64,000 bases of DNA, from positions 1,105,511-1,169,510 of the forward strand of contig CM030931.1 in NCBI GenBank assembly GCA_018136815.1, given 5' to 3'. The notes under the pieces are model-generated. The model did not search any database and had not been told where the DNA came from. It saw only the letters and a program-made list of their open reading frames with translations. Each line of letters begins with the position of its first letter. Within the stretch, counting starts at the first letter, position 1. Below are positions 1 to 11,529 of the stretch, piece by piece. Source of the DNA: Isochrysis galbana. Lineage: Eukaryota; Haptophyta; Isochrysidales; Isochrysidaceae. Both the position numbers and the translations under genes were made by a program.

Positions 1-279
1 AGGGCTCCCACAGGTCAGACAGAACCGCAGGCCGCCCCTAGACTCGGGAGATTGAAACCAGTCCCATCCCAGAGACCGGGCCAAGTTGTGCACCCTTAGG
101 TGCCATCCATCGATAATGGTGCAGTTCTTGCGCGTAGAGGACGTGGATACCCCCTAGTCTCGCTTGTGCTAGTGTGGATGCTAGTTTATGTTTTGCTCCA
201 TTCAAAATGTGGCAATCTTCAGATTCAGATTATTGTTATTCACCATGACGGTATGGTAGATGGTAGATGGTAGATGGTA

Positions 280-580
280 GCAGGGCGGTCAAACAGTGTT
301 TTTTAATAAGGGGTGAAAAAATGACCATCTCAGAATTGAGGACGAAATTTGAGGATTTTTCACGGTAGAAAGTTCCCAATACACCCAACTAGCACTTATC
401 CGGGGTCCATTAGGACCCGGCCGGACCTCCCTCTTGGGTAGGGCCAGGCGGAAATATTCCGAAAAACTTGCCCAAATATTCCGCGAAGATATCCCATTTA
501 TATCCTATATCCCAAAAACAGCTGTTTTTACTGTTTTTCTTGGGCTTGTCGACTGTTTTTCACATGTAGGGTGTAGGGCG
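280..580. repeat. Dispersed repeat, family E (copy 1) with A-rich word array
   Basis: It starts at a GGCGGTCAAACA motif followed by TTTTTAATAAGGGGTGAAAAA, and runs on through AAATATTCC-type words and then CTGTTTTT-type words near 450-560. The same order (GGCGGTCAAA start, a TAGCACNTATNCGG stretch, then GGTAGG-CCAGG and ATATCC words) is found at 18455-18960, so both are copies of one family. A shorter related start lies at 2495-2560. The mechanism of movement is not visible. No gene is recognised in bases 1-898. Confidence 0.6.
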
Positions 581-898
581 GCGGCCTCGGGGTCAGCCGG
601 TGCGAGGCGGGGGGCGTGCGGGCGGCTCAGGTGAGATCCATGGGTGTGTTGTGATGAGAGAGAGAGGGAGAGCTTGGGCGGCTTGGGGCGCGTGCGCGTC
701 GGAGAAGGGAAAGAGGGGGGGCGTCCCCCGCGCCGGCTTCCCCCCTAGGGCTAGGGGGAGGGTGAGTTTTCTTTTCCCTTTTTCCTTCGGTCTAACGCGC
801 CCCCTCGCCCCTCGCTGCTCCGTCGCCGTTCTCTAGGAGTAGAGTACCCTACTCTAGGGCAAACTAAAGCCCGCTGGTCATTGAAGCTTCACAGAAAG

Positions 899-1973
899 AT
901 GCTCTGCGGCAAGCGATTGGCGCAGGCGTTCTTGCTGCCGTCCGCCCTCGTCCCGCTCGGCGGAGGCTCTTTGATCACGATGTGTTCATCTGCTGCTATG
1001 CAGGTGAACGCTTGCGCACTTGCGAGCATCGCGCAATATTTCGCCTATCGTCCTATGCTCTGGTCTCATCCGGAATCCTTAACGGTGTGGACACCTCGCA
1101 GACACATGAGCACCACCCAGGAGCTCAAACAATCAAACATGCATGGCCACCCTCAGGTAGACCGCGAGTATCCTGGGACTGCTGTGGTGCGTATGCACGC
1201 GGCACGCGAACGAGCCCGCTCTCTGAAGCCTGACGAGCTCAACGACGACTGGCAGGCAGTTCGCCGCCGCATCCTGTGGGCTGCTGGCCTCCGAGATCTA
1301 ACGGATGTGCCACCTGGCGCGGGCTACACTGGGCATGCATTCAACGACGACAATCATTGCGACGCTACATGCATGTCAGACGATGTAAGCTACAATACAA
1401 ACAATGGGCCCGATCGGGTCGCAGGCATCGCTTTAGGTAACAGACTTGGTCCGGGCATAGTGACTGCATCCGATCCTGATCTCGGTCCCGGAGGTTCGCT
1501 GTGCCTCCGCCCAGATGAGACATCCCACTCCCAAAAATTGGCCTCACAGCAACAAGAGATAGCCTCGCCTGCACCAGGCTGCTGAAGATTTGCTGTATTC
1601 GTCGCATGCTCGTGGGTGGCCTCACTTGGATTCCCAAGTTGTCTTACCGTACGTGATACTCAATGGCATCATCGGCACATAAACCCAACCTGCGCGTTCT
1701 GTAGGTTCATGGTCAACCTGCACGAATGGATGTCACCTGGATCCGCCGCGTGATGTTGCTCATGTCCAGTTTCGCTCTCGCATTGCATTCAAGCTTGTTT
1801 GGTGCCCACCAGATTTCGGAACATTTGTGTTGGTTGATGATGCTGGCGCTCTATTGAACAAAGGCACACCATGTGGCAGCATGCCAGCAATGGGTTACCG
1901 CCAATCAAACTACCAACTCGTGCGTGGATCAAAATACGCGGTCGAGGCCGACCGCATCGCTTCGAGCAAGTAG
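899..1973 (+). CDS. Conserved algal protein of unknown function, 2 exons
   Basis: Exon 1 is 899-1493 and exon 2 is 1705-1973. The intron 1494-1704 begins GTTCGC and ends TGTAG, and joining restores the reading frame through a GPGGSWSTC motif, giving 287 residues. Motifs YPGTAVVRM, GYTGHAFNDDNHCDATCM, GIALGNRLGPGI, DPPRDVAHVQFRSRIAFKLV and NYQLVRGSKYA match, from memory, a protein family of algae and other protists with no assigned function; the block structure strongly supports a real gene. The first 35 residues are hydrophobic (FLLPSALVPLGGG) and might be a signal or transit peptide. A second, in-frame 153-nt intron (1004-1156, CAG/GTGAAC to CTCAG) is possible, so the N-terminus is uncertain. 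ATG at 899 is the first ATG of the open frame. Confidence 0.7.
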
Positions 1974-2490
1974 CAACAGCTACCATCGTTATCAAGAAGT
2001 GCGCAAGGTAGATGCATGGACAAGGTATGTGAGAGGCGCACGGGATGCAAGAACTTGAGCCTTCAGGACCCCATTTAGACTGCATTCGCAGGGAGACGGC
2101 GATGCGGTCAGGTAAGGGGGTCACTGCACACATGTAAGCGCCAAGGAGTGTGCGCTGGCACTCGGAGTACGGATTCGTCTTCAATGGTGTTCTCCCCCTC
2201 GTGCTCCTTACTCCCGACCACGAAATCGCAAGTGGCAAAGATGAGATTCCTAGCCATAGCCCATGGCACTACAGTTGAGGCTTGGATCAATCTCTCACGA
2301 CAAATGGCCTTTTTCGTATTTACATTTCTTGATTCCATCAGGTTCTCACACTACAGCTAGAGCTCAACAATAGTATCAGGGCATGCGGATGAGGATGAGC
2401 GACAATGCGAAGAAATGACTCTACCAAGAGCAAGGCACAAGGCACGATGACTTTGGGCAATGGAAGTTGTCCAGAGGAAATCGATGCAAA
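1974..2490. other. Intergenic, no feature recognised
   Basis: Short open frames occur on both strands but none has recognisable motifs, splice logic or repeat partners elsewhere in the window. It probably includes the 3' UTR of the gene ending at 1973. Confidence 0.4.
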
Positions 2491-2494
2491 TATA

Positions 2495-2640
2495 GGCCGG
2501 TCACTCACGCTTTTTAACCACTTTTTTTCACCCCTCCTGGGTGTCCAAGGATTCCCCCGGGACCCCCCTTACCTGCCCCCCCAGACCCCCCCCCCCCCCC
2601 CCGAACCCCCTCTACGCCACGAAAATCCATGGCGTCGGTG
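2495..2640. repeat. Family E end fragment with C-rich tract
   Basis: GGCCGGTCACTCACGCTTTTTAA followed by TTTTTTTCACCCCTCC resembles the start of the family E repeats at 280 and 18455. It is followed by a long C-rich run (about 2560-2610). Confidence 0.45.
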
Positions 2641-2939
2641 AGTGACTCCCCCGCCTTGTCCGGCCCATGGAAGTCTATTTTGGGAGAATGGGAGGATCGC
2701 GCGCGTGAGAGAATCAAATCAGTGAATGTTGGGCGAATCCCCATAACAAACGCGGAGGTTCCGCGTCGGCCGATCGCCGGCTGTCGGCCTGCGCAGCCAG
2801 ATCAGCGTGCCCACAATAGCGTGACATCGGGTCGAAATCAACCTTGGCATTACGCCAAGATTCCAAATCCCATTTGGCGCCCTCGGGATGGCCGAGGTTG
2901 TCCGAAGGCGGCGCGCAGCGGCGGCTCTTTTGCGATGGC

Positions 2940-3298
2940 GAATGATTCCGGTGTGTTCGTGAGGCGGTGTATCCTGTTGTCCTCAGCTTCGTTGTCCGTC
3001 GTTGTTCGCTGCGTCGCTGCACTCTAGCAGCCTAGGCTCCCTCCCTGAGGGAAGAGTTCTTTGTAGGTCTAACAATCTCTTACAATCCAACACTCTAGGG
3101 CCACTAGGAGCGCCTCGCCGCCCCACCGCCCTTCGTTCGCCGTTCGTCCCCCGTCCAGACACCCAAATGGGGTTGCCCGACCCAGTCCAGAATTTCATTC
3201 ACCCGACTCCCGGTGGGGAGGAGGGCCAAAGCGCCGCGCTAGCCGCCGGTGCTGCTCGCGACGGAGTGGCTCAGAGCCCTCCGGCCACGCTCGACTCG
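2940..3298 (+). pseudogene. Retroelement ORF1-like 5' fragment
   Basis: This stretch is a near-identical inverted copy of 62740-63090. The shared open frame (an ATG at 3167 starts MGLPDPVQNF) continues for about 40 codons here, then the homology stops near 3298. In the other copy the frame continues as a longer proline- and acid-rich protein, so this is a truncated piece. The upstream part (about 2940-3166) corresponds to the leader of that element. It is interpreted as a non-LTR retroelement 5' end, because the leader also matches the LINE-associated segment near 8000. Confidence 0.6.
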
Positions 3299-3472
3299 AC
3301 ACACCACTCCCACTCTGGCCCAGACCTTCGCCGAGCGCGCGCCGCGCGCCGCACGGAACTTCGACAGGAAGTAGACGTTGCCCCGAGTCCGAGATGATGT
3401 TGTGCTTCTTGGTGGCGATGTGGCTGCCGCGAGGATGCCTGCGAAGTGCAGAACAAGATGGTTGGGTGTTAG

Positions 3473-3880
3473 CTACGAGGAGCGCGAGGCACAAGGCTGG
3501 GGCAGCAGACAGGGCGGGAGTGGGGCACAGCGATCGCACCTTAGCGTGTCGAGGCGCGATGGCTCTGCGCCCCCTGAATGCGATGCACTGCCGCCCACGC
3601 AACGCAACAAATCGCTGCTGCGCCGCCGGCCCTCCTCCCACGCCGCATAGGCCTCTGCCTGCGCCAGCTCCGCCTCGCCACACTGCCACCTGTGGAGCAG
3701 CTGCAGGAGGCGGTCACGGTGCTGGGGCAGGCGTAGGGCGGACTGGGTGAACGCAAGGGCGGCCATCATGGGCTCGGGCGCGGGCGGGCGGCCGCGCAGG
3801 CGGCGATCGCTCCGGAACTGCCGCACTCGCGCGACGGCCAGCTCACGCAGAGCGGCATTGTCATGCGCGGTGGGGTCCAT
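3473..3880 (-). CDS. Hypothetical protein, probable first exon, divergent to the Sec1-like gene
   Basis: The frame begins at an ATG at 3880 and is rich in Arg, Ala and Leu with helical stretches (ALRELAVARVRQFRSDRRL, HRDRLLQLLHRWQCGEAELA). About 340 bp separate it from the divergent Sec1-like gene at 4221, suggesting a shared intergenic promoter. Coding character fades after roughly residue 85, where a splice donor probably lies, and within 200 bp the locus runs into the retroelement fragment at 2940-3298, so the gene may be truncated. I do not recognise the family. Confidence 0.4.
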   Translation of the reverse strand: MDPTAHDNAALRELAVARVRQFRSDRRLRGRPPAPEPMMAALAFTQSALRLPQHRDRLLQLLHRWQCGEAELAQAEAYAAWEEGRRRSSDLLRCVGGSASHSGGAEPSRLDTLRCDRCAPLPPCLLPQPCASRSS

Positions 3881-4220
3881 GGGCAGGGCCAGGAGGGGGT
3901 GGGGGGTGGGGCAAGGAGTGGCCAGCGCGCAGCGCAGAGCAGCAGAGCGACTGGCGTCTTTTTACTTTTTCTCATATGTATTGTATTCCGCGCGGGGGGA
4001 AGCATCGAGAGGCCCCGCTTCCGCGCGGGGGGAACGGTGCCCCCCTGGCGATATTCGGACAGACAGACCCGGTTCTTGCACCCTAAAGAAAAAGAAGCAA
4101 AAAGAAAAAGGGTGCTACGCACGGGACTCCCTCTGGGCGGTAAACACGCCCCTCCGGTCGTGATAAAACTCATTCAGAACTCGAACAGTCTCGCCAACCT
4201 CCCGCGGGCGTGACGGCGTG
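3881..4220. promoter_or_regulatory. Divergent intergenic region
   Basis: This is a 340-bp gap between two outward-pointing start codons (3880 - and 4221 +). It contains G-rich and A-rich patches (AAAGAAAAAGAAGCAAAAAG near 4085). No TATA box or other core element can be defended; the regulatory role is inferred from the arrangement only. Confidence 0.3.
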
Positions 4221-7200
4221 ATGGCCTACCGAAAGGAGCCGGCGGGCGGCGGCCTGCGCGGCGCTTGGCGGGAACTGGTGGCGGAGATCGAGCTGTGCGA
4301 TGCGATGCTCTATGCGGACGAGCCGTGCGCTCGCGCCCTCGCAGCCGCCATCGGCCTCCCTGCGCTTCTTGAACGAGGCGTGCGCAACGTGCTACCACTC
4401 GGTTCGCTACCTGCAGGCACAGTTCATGACCTAGGTAGCGAGAACGAGGACCCTCCCACGCGCGCGGTGATCTTCTGCGCGACTCCTCTCCCTCAGGCCT
4501 ACGCCTCCATCCGCGCGGCTCTTCAGCAACCAGGAACAGCGTGGCGAGATGTGGCAATCCTGGCCTCGGTGACTGATGCAGAGCATAACTTTGCCGAACA
4601 ACACGATCATGCTGGCAGCACAAGTACACCGCGAGTCCCGAACAGCGCCCTCGAAAGATGCAAGCAATTTGTGGTAGACTGCCTGAACGAGGTAGCTCAG
4701 GTGGCTGCTCAGAACGAGACAACTTCAAACGCGGAATTGGCGCGGGGTTCAGGTTGTGCCACAACCGCCACTGTCACAGTCACGGAGATGCCGATGCCAA
4801 TGCAAGCTTGCCCACTCGGCGACTCTACCTTCCTGCTGCCTAGCCCCGATGGCAGTCCTACTTCAGACCTCGCCTCGCTGCTTCCAATCGATCTGGAGCC
4901 CTCTGCAGCCATGGTGCGAACCGCTGAGGCTACGTCTTGTGCAAGCAATGCTCCTCGTCATGACAAAGAGCAGACTTGTGTTGCCCAGGACGAGCTACTC
5001 GCTTCACAGCTCAGCCGCCTACTGGGAGCCCTGAGTGTCCGCCCGACAATTTACGCAATGGGTGAACGCGCCATACGCGTCGGTGGTCACATGGTGTCCT
5101 CAGAGTCGGAAGCGGAAATGAGTGCGAAAGTTCATGGAACAGACCCGTCATCTAACGCTGCTACAACTACTCCCCTCTCATTAGTGCTTTTGGACCGTAG
5201 CCTTGACCTCGTGGCACCATCGATGCCACATCTGCATCCGCTCTCGCTCCTTCTCTCAGCAGAAGGTGCCCACCCAAGTGACATTGGCCTAGACGGGGTG
5301 CTGCATTCACTGGACGCGTCGACGGCCCACATTTTTGAGGCACTTCTTTCTCGCCGTCCTCAAGAAGTGAATCTGCACTTGCTTCGTGCCCTGATGTTAG
5401 CCGCCGAGGCTGAGGGTGTTGAGCTCCGAATACCGCCACGTCCCTCAGCTGATGAGATCCGCAAACTTGTCGCATTCTTGAGGAAAGCTTTTGCAGTCGG
5501 AACGTTGGGAGAGGCAACTCAGGATGGAGACCCCGATGGTGAGCAAGCAATTCTGAAATCCGATGGTGAAGATGGCAAGGAGCGCACACGCGACGAAGAT
5601 TCGGGACGTTGGGTAAACTTTGACTCCCTCGCACGTTGTGCTCCGACACTTCGTGCCATCGAAGCATTGCTTTCACCGCTCCCAACAAAGACCGAGGAAG
5701 ATGTATCGAATGCCAAGGTAAGCGGGCGCTAACAAGTGCTAGAAGAGCAAACTCGGTTCTTTGAGATCTCGGTTCGGGTTTTGCTAATCACTGATTGATC
5801 GCTCTGCTCGGCTGATATTCTTGTGGAAGTGATACTTTGCATGGCCATCCTCCGTGGCCTCATCGTAGGTGTTGATGCACACCGCAGCAGAGGATCCACC
5901 ATCGGCATTCGCCCAATTACAACAGCTAATAGCTCGCACTCATCCAGTTAGTTGTAGCACGGATGAAAATGGTGTGGCCGCATCGCATGCGGCCCCATCA
6001 GATTCCAGCAACTCTCACGTGCCCCGCCAATCGCACACCCCACTATTAGAGCTTAGATCCCACTTGGCACTACTGGTGCTCACGTACTCATTGCTGGGCA
6101 CTGCCGTCGATCCGGGCGGCAATTTTGCGGTGCGCAGAACGCTTCTTGCACTCCATTTGAATCGTGCTATAATTGCTCCTTGACCACGTCCCGGCAAGCG
6201 TATGTGTGCACCGTGTAGGGGCAGCCGCCGTCAAGTCTACAATTGACCTTGCACATGAAGGCACACTAGGGCTATCCTCCCGTGCGTCTGAGGCAGCCTG
6301 ACAAATCCATACGTATCCTCTATTTGTTGTTCAATCAGGTCGGTGAGGCGCAACAACGGTTGCGGCAGACGATGGTGCAAGCTTTACTGCGGGCCGAGAC
6401 GTCGCGCATGCAACTGGAAGATGTTCATCTATCTGAGCCTCCCACAGCGACGCACGCACGAGTGACGTCCATTGTGGAACATACCTTTGCACTACTACAC
6501 GCAGTGGCCAATGGACGGGGAGCTCTAGATCCCAAATTTTCGACCTTGCTCACGCCATCGGCGCAGTCGGGAGGGGACGTTTACCAACCGTTGATACGCC
6601 TTTTGTTGAGTCGTGTTATGCGAGGTGCGCGAAGCTGCGCTTTGCTTCTACTGCCGCAAGCTCGTGTTGTGGTGCATTGTAAAGTACACGAGATGTGCGC
6701 GCAGGGTCGCATCGCCTCATCATTTTTGCCCCGTACCCAGTCCCTACTCTGTCTAGCATTAGACTAACATGTTGCCTGCCCCAAGCTGATCTCACATACC
6801 GGATGGATTCAGATGAAGAGGTTCCTGGTCTTGCTCGTCTTACCCCTGTGCCATCGTCAAACCTAAAGACATCGTTCCTGTCGCGCGGCGCTTCGCTACT
6901 ACTCCGATCGCGTGGGCACCGGCCAGCCGAACATTCAAATATCTTGCTCTTTGTGGTCGGTTCAGTATCTCTCATGGAGGTGATTCATGCAGAGGCTTCC
7001 TGAAGAGTTATCAGCCGCCGGTCCCGTGTGGGACGACATCTGTTCTTTTACCTATTTATACCTCCTTTCTTATCTCCCTCGCGCTTGCCCATACATAGGT
7101 GCGTGAAGCTCGGCAGCTGGCTGCCGTTCATCCTAACCATTCCTTGATGATTGGTGCCACCGGCCTAGCATCACCGTTTTCAATTGCAAGAGATTTTGTC

Positions 7201-7230
7201 GATGCCATCGGGAGTAGCTTGCCCGGTTGA
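4221..7230 (+). CDS. Sec1/Munc18 family protein, SCFD2-like, 5 exons
   Basis: The exons are 4221-5717, 5869-6129, 6339-6624, 6786-6979 and 7099-7230; all introns are GT-AG and the phases add up to 790 codons (789 residues). The key Sec1 signature LVLLDRSLDLVAPSMPHLHP lies near residue 320. The C-terminal block NILLFVVGSVSLMEV|REARQL spans the last intron and matches the end of Sec1-like folds (VVGG.T..E). The weak N-terminal Sec1 region (AVIFCATPLPQAYASIRAAL) and overall layout resemble SCFD2 rather than Sly1, Vps33 or syntaxin-binding Munc18. Family members are thought to act with SNAREs in membrane traffic; SCFD2 itself is poorly characterised. The start is the first ATG after an upstream GTG. 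Confidence 0.8.
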
Positions 7231-7349
7231 TATTTGCATTACACAACATTGGACGCACATACGACATAGCGATGCAATCTCCGGCTCTAGGGGTCCATGA
7301 ATACGGAACGACACAAGAGCCCTAGCCTGGTCACTCATTCTTTTTTCAG

Positions 7350-7430
7350 GCGGTCAAACAAGGGCTTTTTAACTTTAACTACTAGCAAGGGTTGGGCTGT
7401 AATTTTTGACCGTAGCGCGATGCCCAATAT
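7350..7430. repeat. Repeat end with GGCGGTCAAACA start
   Basis: GGCGGTCAAACAAGGGCTTTTTAAC is followed by GGTTGGGCTG and a TTTTTGACCG/GCGCGATGC block. The latter reappears inverted at 22685-22745, so these are ends of the same dispersed element type. Confidence 0.5.
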
Positions 7431-8800
7431 TAAAAAAAACTGAAGATACTGGGCTACACACCTACCAGTTTCGGGACTTCCCTTCACTAACAAACACTGC
7501 CCTTATCTTCTTCCCTCCCTCCAACAAACATATTCGGAAAATGATAAGCCCTCTATACACTATAGACAAGGATTTCAACCTAGAAGCATCAGAAGACCTC
7601 TTGCAGGCGGCGAGAGGCCTGGACATACGGAGCATCACTGACGAATTGGGATGGCCCATAGGGCCTAAAGGCAATGAGGAAGGAGGCAGACCGGCGGCAG
7701 GCGCGGCGGAGGAGACGACTTCAGAGACGCTGACGGGCTGAGGCCCGTCAGCAGAGGAAGGCGGGCAGGCGGGCTTGAGCGAGGGCGAGGACGGCGGCGA
7801 AAGCGACATCGAGCGAGAGGCGAGAGGCGAGGGTGAGTGAGAGGAGGGCTGTGTTGGCAGGGGCTGGCGAGGCGAGGAGGGATTGTAGGGTACGAGTGTT
7901 ACGAGAGCGAGAGCGACGAGAGCGAGAGCGACGGATGACGACCGACGACAGGACGTCGGATCCAACGATGCTGCGACACCGACTCACGAACACACTAGAA
8001 TCATTCACCCAAACCAAGCAAAACATGAAATAACCGAGACCCCACATCGCCGGTAACTCAAACACGTCGCGAGAGACAGAGAGAGAGAGAGCGAGAGAGA
8101 GAGAGAATCCGCAGCGACGGTCGGAGCGTGTCTTCGCTTTGGATTTTCCCACCAAGGCGGAAAGTCGAAGAGGAACGTTATGTCGCGCAACCACGGCGAT
8201 CACATTGGATACAGATCGCAGCGAGGTATCCTTGCAATCGAAGAAATCTTGCTCTTGCTGTTGAGCGTGGACCTTCTAGACGTTTCTATCGAGCAACCCC
8301 GAGTAGCAACCAAGGGAGGAGAAAACCAAAAACCAACGGGACCAAGGGCTTCCATGCAACTTGCATCAAGGGGAAAGATAACCCAAAACCAAAGCAGCGA
8401 ATCTAAATCAATCTCCAAGGGGAGATGGCAAACCAAGGACCAAGGAGAAAGATTCCCTCACCCAAGCAGCGAACCTAAATCGATCTCCGAGGGGAGATGG
8501 AGATGGCAAACCAAACCTGATTGCCCCCAGAAGCAGTTAAAGAAACGCGGGGAGATAGCGAATTAAACCTTTTGCGAGGCGCCTGGGAGGAAGAAAGGTG
8601 GGGAAACTTCCCTTCTCTTCGAGAGAAAGAGGGAGAGGGAGGGCGCTCCAGAACCCTAGATCCTAGGCGTCCACGCGAAGTTTTTGACCGAGAACGAGAA
8701 CGAGAGAATTATAACGATAAATACCGAACGAAGAGAAGAGAGAAGCCTAGCGAGAGTCGATTCGCGAATGCGACACCCCCCTGCTAGGATCGAGCGTCCC
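7430..8800 (-). mobile_element. Non-LTR retroelement piece, minus orientation (5' leader plus 3' end)
   Basis: The block 7990-8460 is collinear with 63060-63470 (shared CACGTCGCGAGAGAC, GA-repeat, GTAGCAACCAAGG and others), which is the leader of a minus-strand ORF1-like element. The left end, 7430-7515, is an inverted copy of the 3' end of the LINE at 11305-11395 (A-run, CTGAAGAT, GGGCTACACACCTACNAGT). It is best read as an internally deleted element in minus orientation: leader on the right, 3' end on the left. An open frame at 7965-7462 (-) is proline- and serine-rich and may be the start of its ORF1. Confidence 0.45.
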
Positions 8801-9004
8801 GCGAGCCCGCGAGGGAAAGAAGAGAACCTAACGGATAGCGGAGAGTTCCATCCAGGCAAGATGGCCGAGCAATACGCAATACCTAACGAGACTGAATGGG
8901 CGAGGAGCGAACGAAGAATGAAACAATAAATTCGAATGGAGAGCCACGCGCTAAACGCCGAACCACGACGGATGACGTGACGACCGAGATACGAATAATC
9001 GAGG

Positions 9005-9195
9005 ATCGATAAGAACGCGGAACGACGAGAGACGAGAGACTCGAGAACGAGAAACGAAGAAATCGAGAATCGAGAACGGTAAGAATGCGGAACGACAAGA
9101 ATCGAGAATCGAGAACGAGAAACGAAGAACGGTAAGAACGCGGAACGACGAGAATCGAGAATCGAGAACAAGAAACGAGGAACGGTAGCCGACAA
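9005..9195. repeat. GA-rich imperfect tandem repeat
   Basis: There are about three imperfect units, with starts roughly 54-70 bp apart, each containing AAGAANGCGGAACGACNAGA and CGAGAATCGAGAACNAGAAA. It sits just upstream of the LINE coding remnant. Confidence 0.6.
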
Positions 9196-9262
9196 GATAG
9201 AGAGGAAAACCACTATATACGCGCCGCTAACCAATAATCTATCTATACATGGGAAAACGAAG

Positions 9263-11091
9263 GTGGCTAACTTCCTAGTATATTCTATACCTAGATACTG
9301 GCTGCAGACACTCGCAGCCCCTAGATCATTCCACACGGCGGTTAAAAGAGCCGTAGAAAGAATCATGTGGACAAACGCACGCACCGGCCGGAAGCTACAA
9401 TGGATAAAGCACCCTGAGATCCCGACGAAAAACACTTCGGAGAAAGGGCCACATCTAGGGCTAGGACTGCTCGACTGGGGCAACCATGTCAAAGCTTTAC
9501 AAGCCAAATGGATCCTAAACTATCTTGACGCACGCCAAGCACAATGGAAACAAGTGCTTGACGCGTGGTTCTGCCGCACGAACCTAGGAAGAGCAGCGGT
9601 TCTCTCGACGGTCCCCACGAACAAACTCACCGATGGAATAGCGGGCACGAGTAAACTTCCCGCGTTTTGGAAACAGGCGCTAAACAACATTCGCGAACTT
9701 AAACTCACATCACTGAAAGTAAGTAGAGAAGGAGCTCTCTCGCAACCCATGTGGGGTAGCCCAACGCACCCGGGACCTAAAATAAACCCCATATGGATAA
9801 AACTATGGAACAAGCTTGAATGTAATACCACACATAACGTATTCAAAGACCACGCGGCGAACACGCCCTATAGCAGTGTTGAATGCGCGCAATACCTCAG
9901 GAACAATGACACGTATATACACTTCCAAGGTGAATATATCCCGAGAGACAAATTCTTGGAAACATGGGATACGATAGTCAGACACGCCAAGGAGACACTG
10001 GCAGCGGTAGATAAGACGGCCGAACTAGAATGCGCACCACCGGGACGAGAAGAGGCCGACAATGAACGCATCTCGGAAGAACCGACGCCCGAACTGCGGA
10101 TAACGGTAGACGGGGAATACTATGTGAACATCAAGGAGAGATGGCACGAGGCGGAACTCTCATACCTAGGCACGCCCATAATCGGAAAAAGACTACCCGC
10201 CGCGCCCTCGAACCTAGACCCATCCCCACCGGCGCAATGGGGGGAGGATACAAAACCAACAAGAGACTAGAATACCCGCTGGCGGACGAATATACATTAG
10301 ACGGCAAGACGCCGCTGGACGGCACCGGGGTAGAACATCTAACCGAGGCACTTCAGCGTAAAGACCGCAAACGCAAACGCCTCACGGGGCCGGCCAAATG
10401 GGAGGAAAAACTCCAAATACCAGGGGACACATGGGCGCACCTGGCGCGACTATACACCACGCCAATGGTAACGGCGAGGGACATGCACCTACACTTCAAA
10501 CATATCACACACAGGCGAGTGGGCACGTACAACCGCTTTCCAGACAGAACCAGCACGTGCCGCATTTGTGGGGAAACGGATGAATCCTCGATACACCTAG
10601 GCGAATGCCCCGGGATAACTAACATCCTAGGCGAACTGAATAAAATTGCACGGTTCACACCAGGATTAGAAAGGAGCAGGGAAGAAACAATTGTAGACAA
10701 CCTATTCATATACCCAAAAGGAGACGCCCCAAAAGCGATATACGTACTATACCTATTAGCGTGGAGATATATACTCACGGACTTCTATAGGATACATTAC
10801 GACGGCATCAAATTCTCGGAAGAATCCATACTAATAAGAATAATAGAGAGATACACCATACTAAGTAAAGCACTCCTCTTCGCACAAGAAACCGACTCGG
10901 CGAGAACCGCCCAAGCGGGCATGGGAAGACAGCCTAAAAAAAGGATAGACATGAATGACTTGAGACCCGTTTTCAACAGGAACGACAAAGGCGGTCTTAA
11001 GCCCAGCGCGGAGCTAGTGGAACTAGCCTCCAAGCTGGGGATCGCACACGCTGTCGAGGGGACCATGGACCAAGGGAACAAAGGAAATTGA
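9263..11091 (+). pseudogene. LINE reverse-transcriptase C-terminal region, frameshifted
   Basis: Two overlapping frames form one protein tail. The first (9263-10270) has non-LTR retrotransposon thumb features (YWLQTLAAP, AVERIMW, GLGLLDWGNHVKALQAKWIL). The second (from about 10245 to 11091) has the C-terminal zinc finger CRICGETDESSIHLGEC typical of the zf-RVT region. The frame changes at the GGGGGG run near 10240-10246, which suggests a one-base indel. The catalytic core (FADD) and endonuclease are absent here, so the copy is 5' truncated and inactive. An RT core of compatible type sits separately at 61461-61760. Confidence 0.8.
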
Positions 11092-11395
11092 AACATCGAT
11101 ACACCTACCTAAGCCGCTGGTAGAGACAATGGAACCTGGATATAAACCAAACAAACAAAAAGCGACCAGACGGACACATTCGACAACAAAGACAATTCCA
11201 GAAGGCCTGCCCGGACCCCACACTCTAAACCAGGCCTCAGGTAGCGCACCGAGGCCGGACCCCGGAAACCGAAGAAAAAGGAAAGAAGGGGGGCAGGGGA
11301 AGAGGTGGAGGGAGGGATGATAAGGGCGGTGTAGATAGCGAAGGGAAATCCCATAACTAGTAGGTGTGTAGCCCTGAATCTTCAGAAGTTTTTTT
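11092..11395 (+). mobile_element. LINE 3' end
   Basis: Untranslated sequence follows the zinc-finger frame and ends in TAGCCCTGAATCTTCAGAAG plus a T-run (about 11390-11400). The motif CTGAAGAT..GGGCTAC is found inverted at 7437, 21570 and 46808, so it marks the 3' terminus of a dispersed family. Confidence 0.65.
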
Positions 11396-11529
11396 TTTTT
11401 GGCGAAGAATGGTTGCTGGCCTATGTCTTTGACGCTTGAGCACTTTTCAGCCTCGAAGGTCGAAGGTAAGCTTGTATCGGGAATGGCAACGATTGGGAGA
11501 ATCAGGGTTTCGCCTTTGGCGATGGGGGA

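Noticed and set aside
1789..2238. Minus-strand frame over exon 2 of the first gene
   Set aside because: Antisense shadow of the spliced plus-strand gene.
5132..5688. Minus-strand frames inside the Sec1-like gene
   Set aside because: Shadows of a gene whose five exons close in phase.
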